Source of the DNA: Macrostomum hystrix
Taxonomy: Eukaryota > Platyhelminthes > Macrostomidae
Direction: 5' to 3'
DNA length: 64,000 nucleotides
Assembly (NCBI GenBank): GCA_950097015.1
Contig: CATNEN010000039.1
Coordinates: 1,240,001-1,304,000 of the forward strand
Position 1 is the first letter of the stretch. Each line of letters begins with the position of its first letter. The notes under the pieces are model-generated. The model saw nothing but the letters and a program-made list of their open reading frames with translations, did not search any database and was not told the DNA's origin. Position numbers and translations under genes: made by a program. Below are positions 46,248-54,634 of this stretch, one piece after another.

Positions 46248-47015
46248 TCACACGAACGGGTTGACGCACTCGCACAGCGACTGGTCGATGCCCGGGTAGG
46301 TGTCTGTGGAGTCGTCCATGCTGTCCGTGAAGCTGGACCAGATGTCCGCCTTGTTGTATGCGTTGCCGCTGTTTGGCTGGCCGGCCCTCCAAACCTCCGG
46401 CAGAAAGGGCAGCCCGCAGGCCTGCCAGTACCAGGTGCCACTGCTGAAGCTGCCTGTGCGGTAGCCGCCTACAAAGTAGGACCGCCCGGCGTTCACGTAG
46501 GTCTTCAGCCAGTGCATGTAGAGCATCTCGGCACGGTCCAGTGCGTCGGCCATCTTGGTGAGCTGTCCGGGCTCTGAGTCGCACTGGATCAGACCCAGCG
46601 AATAGCTGGCGTTGTTGTAGAACTTGTAGGTGGAGCCGTGGTAGCTGCTGCCGTAGGCGCTGCGGCACAGCTGACCGCGCGGAAGGCCGGGTTGACGGCG
46701 CAGGTAAATCCAGTCGAAGTCGGAGCAAGGGTCTCGGTTGGGCATGTGGCTGCACTTGTTGAACTCCATCGTCTGGCAGATCTTATTCGGTCCGTACAGT
46801 CGGAAGGCGCGACAGTCGACGCCGCGGATGACGCAGGCAACGGCACAGAATCTCTCGTTGCCAGAAGCAACTGAGATCTCGAACAGGAACTGGGCCTTCA
46901 GGCACACCTTCGCGTACATCAGCGTGAAGTCTTCCAACTGGGCCGCTACCGGAGAAGCAGCGACAGCTAGCGACAGCACGAGCGCGACAATCCAGGTGCA
47001 GGTTTGGGACAGCAT
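46248..47015 (-). CDS. Secreted PAN plus C-type-lectin-like protein A, 255 aa
   Basis: Single-exon ORF from ATG 47015 to TGA. Residues 1-26 form a signal peptide (IVALVLSLAVAASPVAAQ). Residues about 30-95 are a PAN/apple-like module with Cys 38, 57, 61, 68, 80 and 88 (RFCAVACVIRGVDCRAF, KICQTM). The C-terminal part resembles a C-type lectin domain: QCDSEPGQLTKM, then FVGGYRTG, GTWYWQACG, VWRAGQPNSG and the closing LCECVNPF. No membrane anchor is seen. Such proteins usually bind sugars or other ligands in mucus, glue or immunity; the ligand here is unknown. The open frame extends 7 codons further up without an ATG. It is a tandem duplicate of the gene at 49191. An X-box-like motif lies about 100 bp upstream. 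Confidence 0.85.
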   Translation of the reverse strand: MLSQTCTWIVALVLSLAVAASPVAAQLEDFTLMYAKVCLKAQFLFEISVASGNERFCAVACVIRGVDCRAFRLYGPNKICQTMEFNKCSHMPNRDPCSDFDWIYLRRQPGLPRGQLCRSAYGSSYHGSTYKFYNNASYSLGLIQCDSEPGQLTKMADALDRAEMLYMHWLKTYVNAGRSYFVGGYRTGSFSSGTWYWQACGLPFLPEVWRAGQPNSGNAYNKADIWSSFTDSMDDSTDTYPGIDQSLCECVNPFV

Positions 47016-47115
47016 CCTGAGTTCCTCGAGAGTCACTGCTGAGGCTCAGGCAGATGCTGGGTGCCCTCCGCTCGCCAGGCAATTTATCGACTCTTGTGCG
47101 CGCTTCGATGCGAGC

Positions 47116-47129
47116 GTTGTCATGGCGAC
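47116..47129 (-). promoter_or_regulatory. X-box-like motif upstream of lectin-like gene A
   Basis: GTTGTCATGGCGAC on the + strand (GTCGCCATGACAAC on the gene strand) is one or two bases from the RFX consensus. About 120 bp around it is nearly identical in the two lectin gene copies. A TATA-like GATAAATTG lies between it and the ATG, about 75 bp upstream of the start. Confidence 0.4.
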
Positions 47130-47269
47130 TGGTCGTAAACATCAAAATCTTCCTTACTGAAATTATAGTAAATTTTTAACCCATGTTCCTACGCCTTTTG
47201 CAAGTAGTATAACTAGCATTTCAAAATCCTAAATTTGTGAGGGCATCCAAGTTCGATGTCCAAGCTGTC

Positions 47270-47945
47270 CAAGCTGTTCTGCTGCGATTCTATCCGCTGT
47301 TCTGCTGCGATTCTATCCGCTGTTCTGCTGCGATTCTATCCGCTGTTCTGCTGCGATTCTATCCGCTGCGATTCTATCAGCTGTTCTGCTGCGATTCTTT
47401 CCGCTGTTCTGCTGCGATTCTATCCGCTGTTCTGCTGCGATTCTATCCGCTGCGATTCTATCAGCTGTTCTGCTGCGATTCTTTCCGCTGTTCTGCTGCG
47501 ATTCTATCCGCTGTTCTGCTGCGATTCTATCCGCTGTTCCGCTGCGATTCTATCCGCTGTTCCGCTGCGATTCTATCCGCTGTTCTGCTTCGATTCTTTC
47601 CGTTGTTCCACTGCGATTCTATCCACTGTTCTGCTGCGATTCTATCCACTGTTCTGCTGCGATTCTATCCGCTGTTCTGCTTCGATTCTATCCACTGTTC
47701 TGCTTCGATTCTATCCGCTGTTCTGCTTCGATTCTTTCCGCTGTTCAGCTTCGATTCTATCCGCTGTTCTGCTTCGATTCTTTCCGCTGTTCTGCTTCGA
47801 TTCTATCCGCTGTTCTGCTTCGATTCTATCCACTGTTCTGCTTCGATTCTTTCCAATGTTCTGCTGCGATTCTATCCGCTGTTCTGCTGCAATTCTATCC
47901 GCTGTTCTGCTGCGATTCTATCCGCTGTTCTGCTGCAATTCGAGC
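47270..47945. repeat. 23-bp minisatellite, copy B of the duplicated module
   Basis: About 29 units of the unit seen at 43430, with CTTCGATTC, GTTCCGC and CACTGTTC variants. Two units are internally truncated (CCGCTGCGATTCTATCAGC near 47366 and 47447, 81 bp apart), marking a local duplication. Confidence 0.95.
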
Positions 47946-48594
47946 CGTTGCCTCCCACAATGTTTTGTTCCTAGCTGCAGCTGTAGTTGGATTTTTTGTT
48001 GTTGTCAAAGTACGAAGAATCTCGAAAAATTCTCGTTTTTTCGAAAATCGCTTAAAATCAAATGAAGCGCGTCAAACTATCAGTCATCTGTTGTCGCGGC
48101 AGAGCTGAGATCCCCTGATGAAAGCTGTCGCCAGGTGATCTGATAGCTTCTCTTTGTCTGCAGTAATCAAGCAAATCTAATCAGTGAGGCACTCGCAGTT
48201 TCCAGGTTTTGCATGGCAGTTCCATGCCTCGTGAGACACTTGTGCTTTGAATAAATCAACGGTGAGTGCTTCTGATTTATCTCCCCATTGCATCCACGTG
48301 GGCCCCTTCACGACCGTTTGATTAAAAATACGAAAATACAATCCAGCACAACTCAGAAACTCAGCGAATGTTTGCTATCGTAGCTCGCCTGAGTGGCTGT
48401 GTTTTTGAGATTAATTAACTTTATTGAAAAAGACTGCGAGATATTTCCCATATAGACAAAGAGAGATTCATTTTCAATGTGTATTTGTGCGTTCTGGGTC
48501 CTGTGGCACTCAGTGGTACGGGCCGAAGCCGTCGACTGCATACTCGAAGCGGAATATGAGATATTGCAACCAGACTGATTACACAGTTAGACTC
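47946..48594. other. Spacer, partly homologous to 43723-44434
   Basis: Single-copy DNA. The stretch around 48400-48430 matches the spacer of the first module; no gene seen. Confidence 0.5.
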
Positions 48595-48870
48595 TCAATA
48601 GATGCTCATCACCCTGTACCAACTCTCAATAGATGCTCATCACCCTGTACCAACTCTCAATAGATGCTCATCACCCTGTACCAACTCTCAATAGATGCTC
48701 ATCACCCTGTACCAACTCTCAATAGATGCTCATCACCCTGTACCAACTCTCAATAGATGCTCATCACCCTGTACCAACTCTCAATAGATGCTCATCACCC
48801 TGTACCAACTCTCAATAGATGCTCATCACCCTGTACCAACTCTCAATAGATGCTCATCACCCTGTACTGT
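48595..48870. repeat. 31-bp minisatellite, copy B of the duplicated module
   Basis: About nine perfect units containing AATAGATGCTCATCACCCTG and TACCAACTCTC. Related to the 30 bp array at 44435 through CACCCTGTACCAACTC. Confidence 0.95.
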
Positions 48871-49190
48871 TAACACTCTAATCGAGTTGAAACAAAAAAA
48901 AACTTTAAAGTTTGAAAATTTTATTAGAGGGAAAATATAAATATTGAATTTAAGGATTTTTAAACGATCGAGGCAAATTACGAACTGTTCTGAGGTAAGT
49001 TTTCCCTTGAAGCAGCTTTACTCGATTCAGCAAGCATGCGAATTCATTTTCTAGATTAAAAAGCGCATTGCTCCATAGGCATATTAAATAAAACCAACAT
49101 GTGGCAATTTCCGTTCGTCCATAAAGATTTCAAGTGTCCTCATCAACACAACGTCCTCAACGTCTCGGGTGGCTCAGCGCAGCCGGCCGC
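48871..49190. other. 3' flank of lectin-like gene B
   Basis: AT-rich; TTTATT near 48920 could be a minus-strand AATAAA about 270 bp past the stop. Confidence 0.4.
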
Positions 49191-49958
49191 TCACACGAAC
49201 GGGTTGACGCACTCGCACAGCGACTGGTCGATGCCTGGCCAGATCTCGGTGCAGTCGTCTACCGTGTCCGTGTGGCTGCTCCAGATGTCAATCACGTTGT
49301 ACTCGTCACCTCCGTTCGGCTGGCCGACCCTCCAGACCTCCGGTAGCAGCTGAAGCCCGCAGGCCTGCCAGTACCAGGTGCCGGTGTTGAATGTGCCTGT
49401 GCGGTAGCCGCCAACAAAGTAGGGACGCCCGGCGTTCACGTAGGTCTTCAGCCAGTGCATGTAGAGCATCTCGGCACGGTCCAGTGCGTCGGCCATCTTG
49501 GTGAGCTGTCCGGGCTCCGAGTCGCACTGGATCAGACCCAGCGAAAAGCTGGCGTTGTTGTAGAACTTGTAGGTGGAGCCGTGGTAGCTGCTGCCGTAGC
49601 CGCTGCGGCACAGCTGACCGCGCGGAAGGCCGGGTTGACGGCGCAGGTAAATCCAGTCGAAGTCGGAGCAAGGGTCTCGGTTGGGCATGTGGCTGCACTT
49701 GTTGAACTCCATCGTCTGGCAGATCTTATTCGGTCCGTACAGTCGGAAGGCGCGACAGTCGACGCCGCGACTGATGCAGGCGATCGCACAAAACCTGTTA
49801 CTTCCGCTAGCAGTTGGCGTCTCGAAAAGGAACTGGGCCTTCAGGCACACCTTCGCGTACATCAGCGTGAAGTCATCCATTTGGGCCGCTACCGGAGAAG
49901 CAGCGACAGCTAGCGACAGCACGAGCGCGAAAATCCAGATGCAGGTTTGGGACAGCAT
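49191..49958 (-). CDS. Secreted PAN plus C-type-lectin-like protein B, 255 aa
   Basis: Tandem duplicate of the gene at 46248, same length and layout: signal peptide at residues 1-26, PAN/apple-like module with the same six cysteines, and a C-type-lectin-like C-terminus ending LCECVNPFV. The middle of the two genes (about 260 bp ending near 49770) differs by only three bases, whereas residues about 46-64 (ETPTASGSNRFCAIACISRG) and the segment from GGYRTGTFNTG to the last Trp-Pro-Gly differ at many positions (GQPNGGDEYNVIDIW against GQPNSGNAYNKADIW). One extra Cys (DDCTEIWPG) is present only here. Secretion is supported by the signal peptide; the ligand is unknown. Confidence 0.85.
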   Translation of the reverse strand: MLSQTCIWIFALVLSLAVAASPVAAQMDDFTLMYAKVCLKAQFLFETPTASGSNRFCAIACISRGVDCRAFRLYGPNKICQTMEFNKCSHMPNRDPCSDFDWIYLRRQPGLPRGQLCRSGYGSSYHGSTYKFYNNASFSLGLIQCDSEPGQLTKMADALDRAEMLYMHWLKTYVNAGRPYFVGGYRTGTFNTGTWYWQACGLQLLPEVWRVGQPNGGDEYNVIDIWSSHTDTVDDCTEIWPGIDQSLCECVNPFV

Positions 49959-50058
49959 CCTGAGTTCCTCGAGAGTCACTGATGAGGCTCAGGCAGCTGC
50001 TGGGTGCCCTCCGCCCGCCAGGCAATTTATCGACTCTTGTGCGCGCTTCGATGCGAGC

Positions 50059-50072
50059 GTTGTCATGGCGAC
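50059..50072 (-). promoter_or_regulatory. X-box-like motif upstream of lectin-like gene B
   Basis: Same GTTGTCATGGCGAC motif and flanks as at 47116, about 100 bp upstream of ATG 49958. Similarity between the copies falls off just beyond it. Confidence 0.4.
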
Positions 50073-50389
50073 TGGTCACAAACACCAAGTTCTTCCCATC
50101 TAAAAGCGTCTATCATTTTTACCACTAAATGCTTCTTCGCCCTGGATAGTAGTATGGATCGGATTTTATTATCTAGACAAGGATTTAGAAATCCGCGCCA
50201 GCCACGGACGCTCCTTTGAACAGGGAACACGGGTGTTAGAAGGGCTTGCTTTGACAGTTTAAATTTATGAACTTTCTAAAACGAACTATTAGCCTGTATT
50301 CGCCTGTGTGATTTTGAGCCTGTGTTGATATCAGTGCTCAGGGTCAGCAGGGTAGGCAGAACAGGTATCTCCCAATTTTCGTGAGTGAA

Positions 50390-51694
50390 TCAAAACCAAT
50401 GTAAGTATTTCACAGCAGGGAATCGCATGCTCTTCTCAAGGACGCAATTGTCCCTAGGGCCACTCGGAGGGACCCACGGCACCTCCGCGCTGCAGCATGC
50501 AGCGCCTGACCAGCGAATCACCTTGGACAACCTTTTCTGGGATTCATTCCACTTTTCCAAGCCGCTACCGTCGGCTGGGGCGTCGAATTTGATGGCCGCG
50601 ATTTCCGAATTGACGAGGTTCGCATTGCCCAGCAGCTCCTCCTCGATGTCGTCCTCGATAGTCTCCACCTTTCGGGTGCGGATGACGTGGCGCCTCTGGC
50701 GGAATTGGTTCGCCTGCCGAATCAGGAGCTGCTCGTGGTCTTGGCCGAGGCTGCGCAGGATTTGAATTCGCTGACAGTTCGCGGCTTTCTCACTGCTCTC
50801 TGTGTACTGAACGCATCGATCTTTACCTGAAGAACCTCCACGAACCTTAAACTGATCCTCAAAGGTTCTATTCTTCAACTCTTTTCCACCTTTTTGTCGA
50901 GCAAAGTAGCTCCTAATGACCTCTAGGCTGCCGATGAGGTTCAAGGGTGGAGGCTAAGGACTGAGGTAGTCTAGCAGAAGTTCGTGCCGCATTGCCAGCC
51001 AGATGAGCTGCGAGCGCCTCTCAAAGCGGCTCACAGTATTGCTGAACTTGGCAATCAGCATGTTAAACATCACCAGGTTCACAATCAGCAGGAAGACTGC
51101 TATTACCTATCTGGAGAAGATCAGATCCCTAGCGGGAAACAGCAGCCTGCGGTAGTGTCCTCGCCATGCTGAGGCGAGCATTCGCCGAGCGAATCCAGCT
51201 TGGAACTCGCCAAACGCCATGAGTAGCAATCTGGTATCAATTTCAAATAGTGAGCCGATCGACAGTCAGGATGGCGTTGAAGGAGACACCGAAGGACAGG
51301 ATTAAAATGATCCACATGATGATTAAAGGCAGTAGATCGCGGACAAAAATATGCGGGATGATGACGACGTTAACGCCAATGGGGCGCGAGTAGCGGAGAA
51401 CCTTGAGAAACTTGGCACTGGCCAGTGACACGGACATGAGCACTTTGTGCACAAAATGCCAGTGGATGCTTGACTCGTCGCCAATCTTCGCAGCGTTTCG
51501 TCGTAAATGTCGCCCCACTGGCGATCACTGCATGCCTTTACAATGAAGGCAGAGAGCAGGAAGATAATGTTAAGCTGGTCGCACACATTCCAGAGGTCCA
51601 GAAAGTAGGATAAGTGTCCTTCTCCCGGCGTTGTGGCTCGAATGCGCCACTCGTGCAGTTCCTCGATTGTGAAGGAAAGCGTTGTGTCTCTTAG
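50390..51694 (-). pseudogene. TRPM-like cation channel, broken C-terminal remnant
   Basis: Translated in pieces this matches the membrane part of a TRPM channel. 51694 downwards gives an S2-S3-like stretch (LSYFLDLWNVCDQLNIIFLL). A frame change near 51490-51505 leads to the S4-S5 region (SAKFLKVLRYSRPIGVNVVI, LPLIIMWIILILSFGVSFNA), which ends in TGA at 51243. A short pore-side piece follows (LLMAFGEFQAGF) with TAG at 51107, then S6 and the TRP region (VFLLIVNLVMFNMLIAKFSN, RRSQLIWLAMRHELLLDYLS), TAG at 50955, and an open 184-codon tail. The spacing matches one channel read straight through rather than exons with splice sites, so I call it a pseudogene. A few gaps could instead be tiny introns or assembly errors. 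Confidence 0.7.
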
Positions 51695-51927
51695 GCTGGC
51701 TCCGGCCAGAGGGGTGGATCGGGTGGGGTAGGGGGGCCGCCCGGAGACACCCAGGTCGTCGACCCACGGGTAGCTAGGAACAAGGAGAGAGGCAGGGAGG
51801 GTCGCAGACGTTTCCGCAGACCGGGACGCAGGCGCGAGATTTCGCAGCCGAGGATTGTGAGGAGTGGTTTCCCCGCGGCACCCGGAAAATGAAGAAGGCG
51901 GTGACGACTCGGTCTTACCTGCGACTA
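51695..51927. other. Spacer next to the TRPM remnant
   Basis: GC-rich, no recognisable channel sequence or other gene. A donor-like CGCAG|gtaaga on the minus strand lies at the array edge near 51917. Confidence 0.35.
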
Positions 51928-52091
51928 ATTACACAAACACCAGGACTAATTACACAAACACCAGGACTAATGACACAAACACCAGGACTAATGACACAAA
52001 CAACAGGACTAATGACACAAACACCAGGACTAATGACACAAACACCAGGACTAATGACACAAACACCAGGACTAATGACACAAACACCGGG
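51928..52091. repeat. 21-bp minisatellite (about 8 units)
   Basis: Units ACTAATGACACAAACACCAGG, with the two leftmost reading ATTACACA. Confidence 0.95.
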
Positions 52092-53035
52092 GGCAGTGTG
52101 CCGTAGACGGAAGGTCATGTGTGCGGAGGATTTTCAAATGCTGCTCACATTGCAATGAGCAGACCGAGTGCCCAGTGACCGTGGTGTTCTGCAGTCCGGG
52201 CTGCTCAGCGCACAGATTTCCCGGCCTCATTTTTCTCCCTGTCTGCCCCGCCAACTCGATCAAAGAAGCCCGGTCCGGCTTAGCAACGCCCCAGCAACTG
52301 GGGATGCACCGAGGGGTGTGCGGGAGACGGAGGGACAGCGCCTCACTCATCCCATCTCCCCTTTTCCTCTTCCCTGCTCGCCCAGTGTGCTCGTTGGCCA
52401 CAGGATGTGAGGAGAGACACTTTCACATGCTCGACTCCTCTCAATTTTTCCTCTTAATTCTCCTTCGAAACCCGCACACAAGGTAGAGTACGGGAAAAAG
52501 ACAAATTTATCCCAATTTGAGTTCAACTGAGAGAGGCGAAATGTCGAACGGTGAGCAGTGCTTGAATGCTTATGTGTTGCATATGCTTATCCGATATCAG
52601 TGTAAACTGTATAGTTGATTGATTTCCACCTTGTCTAGCAAACTTTCTAATTCAGTAGATACACTGCTAAACTTTTTCTAATTTTTCGGGAGAAAAACTC
52701 ATCAACAACAAATTTGCAGATATTGCAGAACATACGGAACTACGAGTACTTATGCTGATAGTCGTACAGCTGTTCGTGTCTAAACCAAGCGACTTGTCTA
52801 AAAAAATTGCAAGAACTAAACATAATCCTCAGTCTAGCTAAGTTGTACCTAAAGTCAGGATTTCAAACGCAATTCGCATTATATACTACTTTTCACCAAC
52901 TTCTAAAAGGTAGACACAGAGGTCTGTTAAGTAAAATTTGCGTATTCTATGAAATAAATATTCGCTTAAATAAAATTAACTTCTAGCTTCTAGCTTCACA
53001 CCTCAATAGGATTTTAGAATGCCTTATCAAACATA
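52092..53035. other. Intergenic sequence upstream of the Rieske gene
   Basis: C-rich to 52500 and AT-rich after; no supported exon. Confidence 0.45.
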
Positions 53036-53110
53036 TTGCTTCTCGGGAATCGAACCCCCGACCTTGAAGTCGTGAGTCCAACGCTCTAACCACTAGGCTA
53101 GAACCGCAAC
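53036..53110 (-). mobile_element. tRNA-like SINE head (family 1)
   Basis: On the minus strand TAGCCTAGTGGTTAGAGCG and GGGGGTTCGATTCCC repeat the A and B boxes of the SINE at 31862. The acceptor ends do not pair, so this is a SINE fragment or tRNA relic rather than a working tRNA gene. No SINE body follows to the left. Confidence 0.55.
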
Positions 53111-53147
53111 CCCTTGAACAGAGGACAGCTCTGCAGCAGATTGGCAG

Positions 53148-53883
53148 ATGGTGGGCTCGGCCGAGGAGCTGTCTGCCACCAAGAGACGCCGCCTATTCAC
53201 CAAGGAGAAGGCAAACGACCTGGTGCTGGTGCACCACAGGGGCACGTTCTACGCCATGAATGCCTGGTGCCCGCATCAAAGTGAGTTGGGTCAGCTTTAT
53301 TCGCATTATTCATTCACTCATGTCATTACTTCCCCCTTCTCTCTGTGTGTTGTTTACGCTCGCTAACCTTCACTTCTCTTTCCTCTCCCTCGTCTCTGAT
53401 TGGCTAGCTGTTCGTCTCTCTTTCCTCACCCCCTCCTTTTCAGCCCTTACCCTCTGGCCCGTCTTTACACGTGTTACCCTCCTTATACATTGGTTGAGAT
53501 TTTCGGCCTGATTTTTGAATCGTTCAGTGCCGGAAAGACAGACTCACTGCGAAGACTAAATTTATTTTAAGACCACAACTCCAGCCAACCGATTCCTGGG
53601 CTTCCGTGCAGGCGGCCCGCTGTTCCACGGTGACATCGAAGAGTTCCGAGGCAAGTGCTCCATCGTCTGTCCTTGGCACGGCTATGCCATCTGTCTGCAG
53701 GACGGGTCCACCACCTACGGACTGGAGGTGGGTGCCACGGGTGAATTTCCTATCAGAACAAAGACTCGATCCATGTTGTTTGCATTTCAGCAACCAACGT
53801 ACGAGTGCAAAGTGACGGACGGCCAGCTGTTCATCAAGTGCCCGTTCGAGCTGTCATTGCAGCCAGTGCTGAAGCCGGCTTGA
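53148..53883 (+). CDS. Rieske [2Fe-2S] protein, RFESD-like, exons 53148-53280, 53612-53727, 53791-53883
   Basis: Three exons join into a 113-residue protein. Exon 1 ends in the first Rieske motif NAWCPHQ; a codon split A|GC restores Ser, and exon 2 continues GGPLFHGDIEEFRGK and then the second motif CPWHGY, giving the C-x-H and C-x2-H ligands of a [2Fe-2S] cluster. Exon 3 gives the closing strands and ends LKPA. Donors (gtgagt, gtgggt) and acceptors (ccgtgcag, gcatttcag) are good. It matches animal RFESD (Rieske domain-containing protein), a soluble ferredoxin-like protein of unclear function, but lacks about 40 residues of the human N-terminus. ATG 53148 directly follows TTGGCAG, so an upstream or trans-spliced leader exon is possible. 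AATAAA at 53971 lies 88 bp past the stop. Confidence 0.88.
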
Positions 53884-53970
53884 ACTCCGACTGAATGATT
53901 TATGATCTGCTGGATGTGACCCGCAAATACCTGATGGGCTTGTCGCAAGTTCAAGCTTTCACGGCTGAGA

Positions 53971-53976
53971 AATAAA
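53971..53976 (+). terminator. Polyadenylation signal of the RFESD-like gene
   Basis: AATAAA at the expected distance past the stop codon; the T-rich CTTTTC follows. Confidence 0.6.
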
Positions 53977-54634
53977 TCTTTTCATTTTAGAATGGACAGA
54001 AAATAATTTTAAGTAGTTTTGGCTTTTAAAACAACTCAAAGGCGATCTTGAAAGAATATAATTTATTGTTTGTCGCAGAAATTTTCAGAAAATAATGCAA
54101 ACAATGGCATTGCTTTCCCCAGTGGACCCGGGATCTGTCACCTGTTGGGAGATTGAGCCGACCCATTGGACCCGGGATCTGTCACCTGTTGGGAGATTGA
54201 GCCGACCCATTGGACCCGGGATTCACCACCTGTTGGAAGGCAGTTTAAGAAGCAACGTAATCAAATCCGATGTTTTGCAAACACGTCGTCTCGTCACGCC
54301 ACAACTCGAATCAGTTCGACTCCAGTTATTTTGGCTCCAAATTGTACTGATAAGAGTTTTTTGACACACAAGTCCGGTACAGGTAGAAAATTAGGAAACA
54401 GACAATTCTTGTATGGGACTTTTTTTTAAAGGGTGCAAAGTTTATTTGGATTTGATCAAACAATAATGTATTTTTTCATTAGGCATATTCGATTCTCCAC
54501 AAAAGTGCAAATCCAGAAAAGTTTCTGAGCAAAGTAAAAAAAACAGTAAATAACATTACACGCGCCATGCACTCTTATCAAATCTTAAAGTACATTTAAG
54601 CGCCATGCACTCTTAATAAACTTAAAAGTACATT
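53977..54634. other. Intergenic spacer between convergent genes
   Basis: AT-rich. Holds a 44 bp repeat at 54117-54235 and, at about 54440, a TTTATT that could be the minus-strand polyadenylation signal of the dynein gene. Confidence 0.45.
54117..54235. repeat. 44-bp repeat, about 2.7 copies
   Basis: Copies contain TTGGACCCGGGATCTGTCAC and CTGTTGGGAGATTGAGCCGA, the third being truncated and altered. Confidence 0.9.

Noticed and set aside
53036-53110. Functional tRNA gene
   Set aside because: A and B boxes are good but acceptor arms do not pair and the head matches the SINE family.
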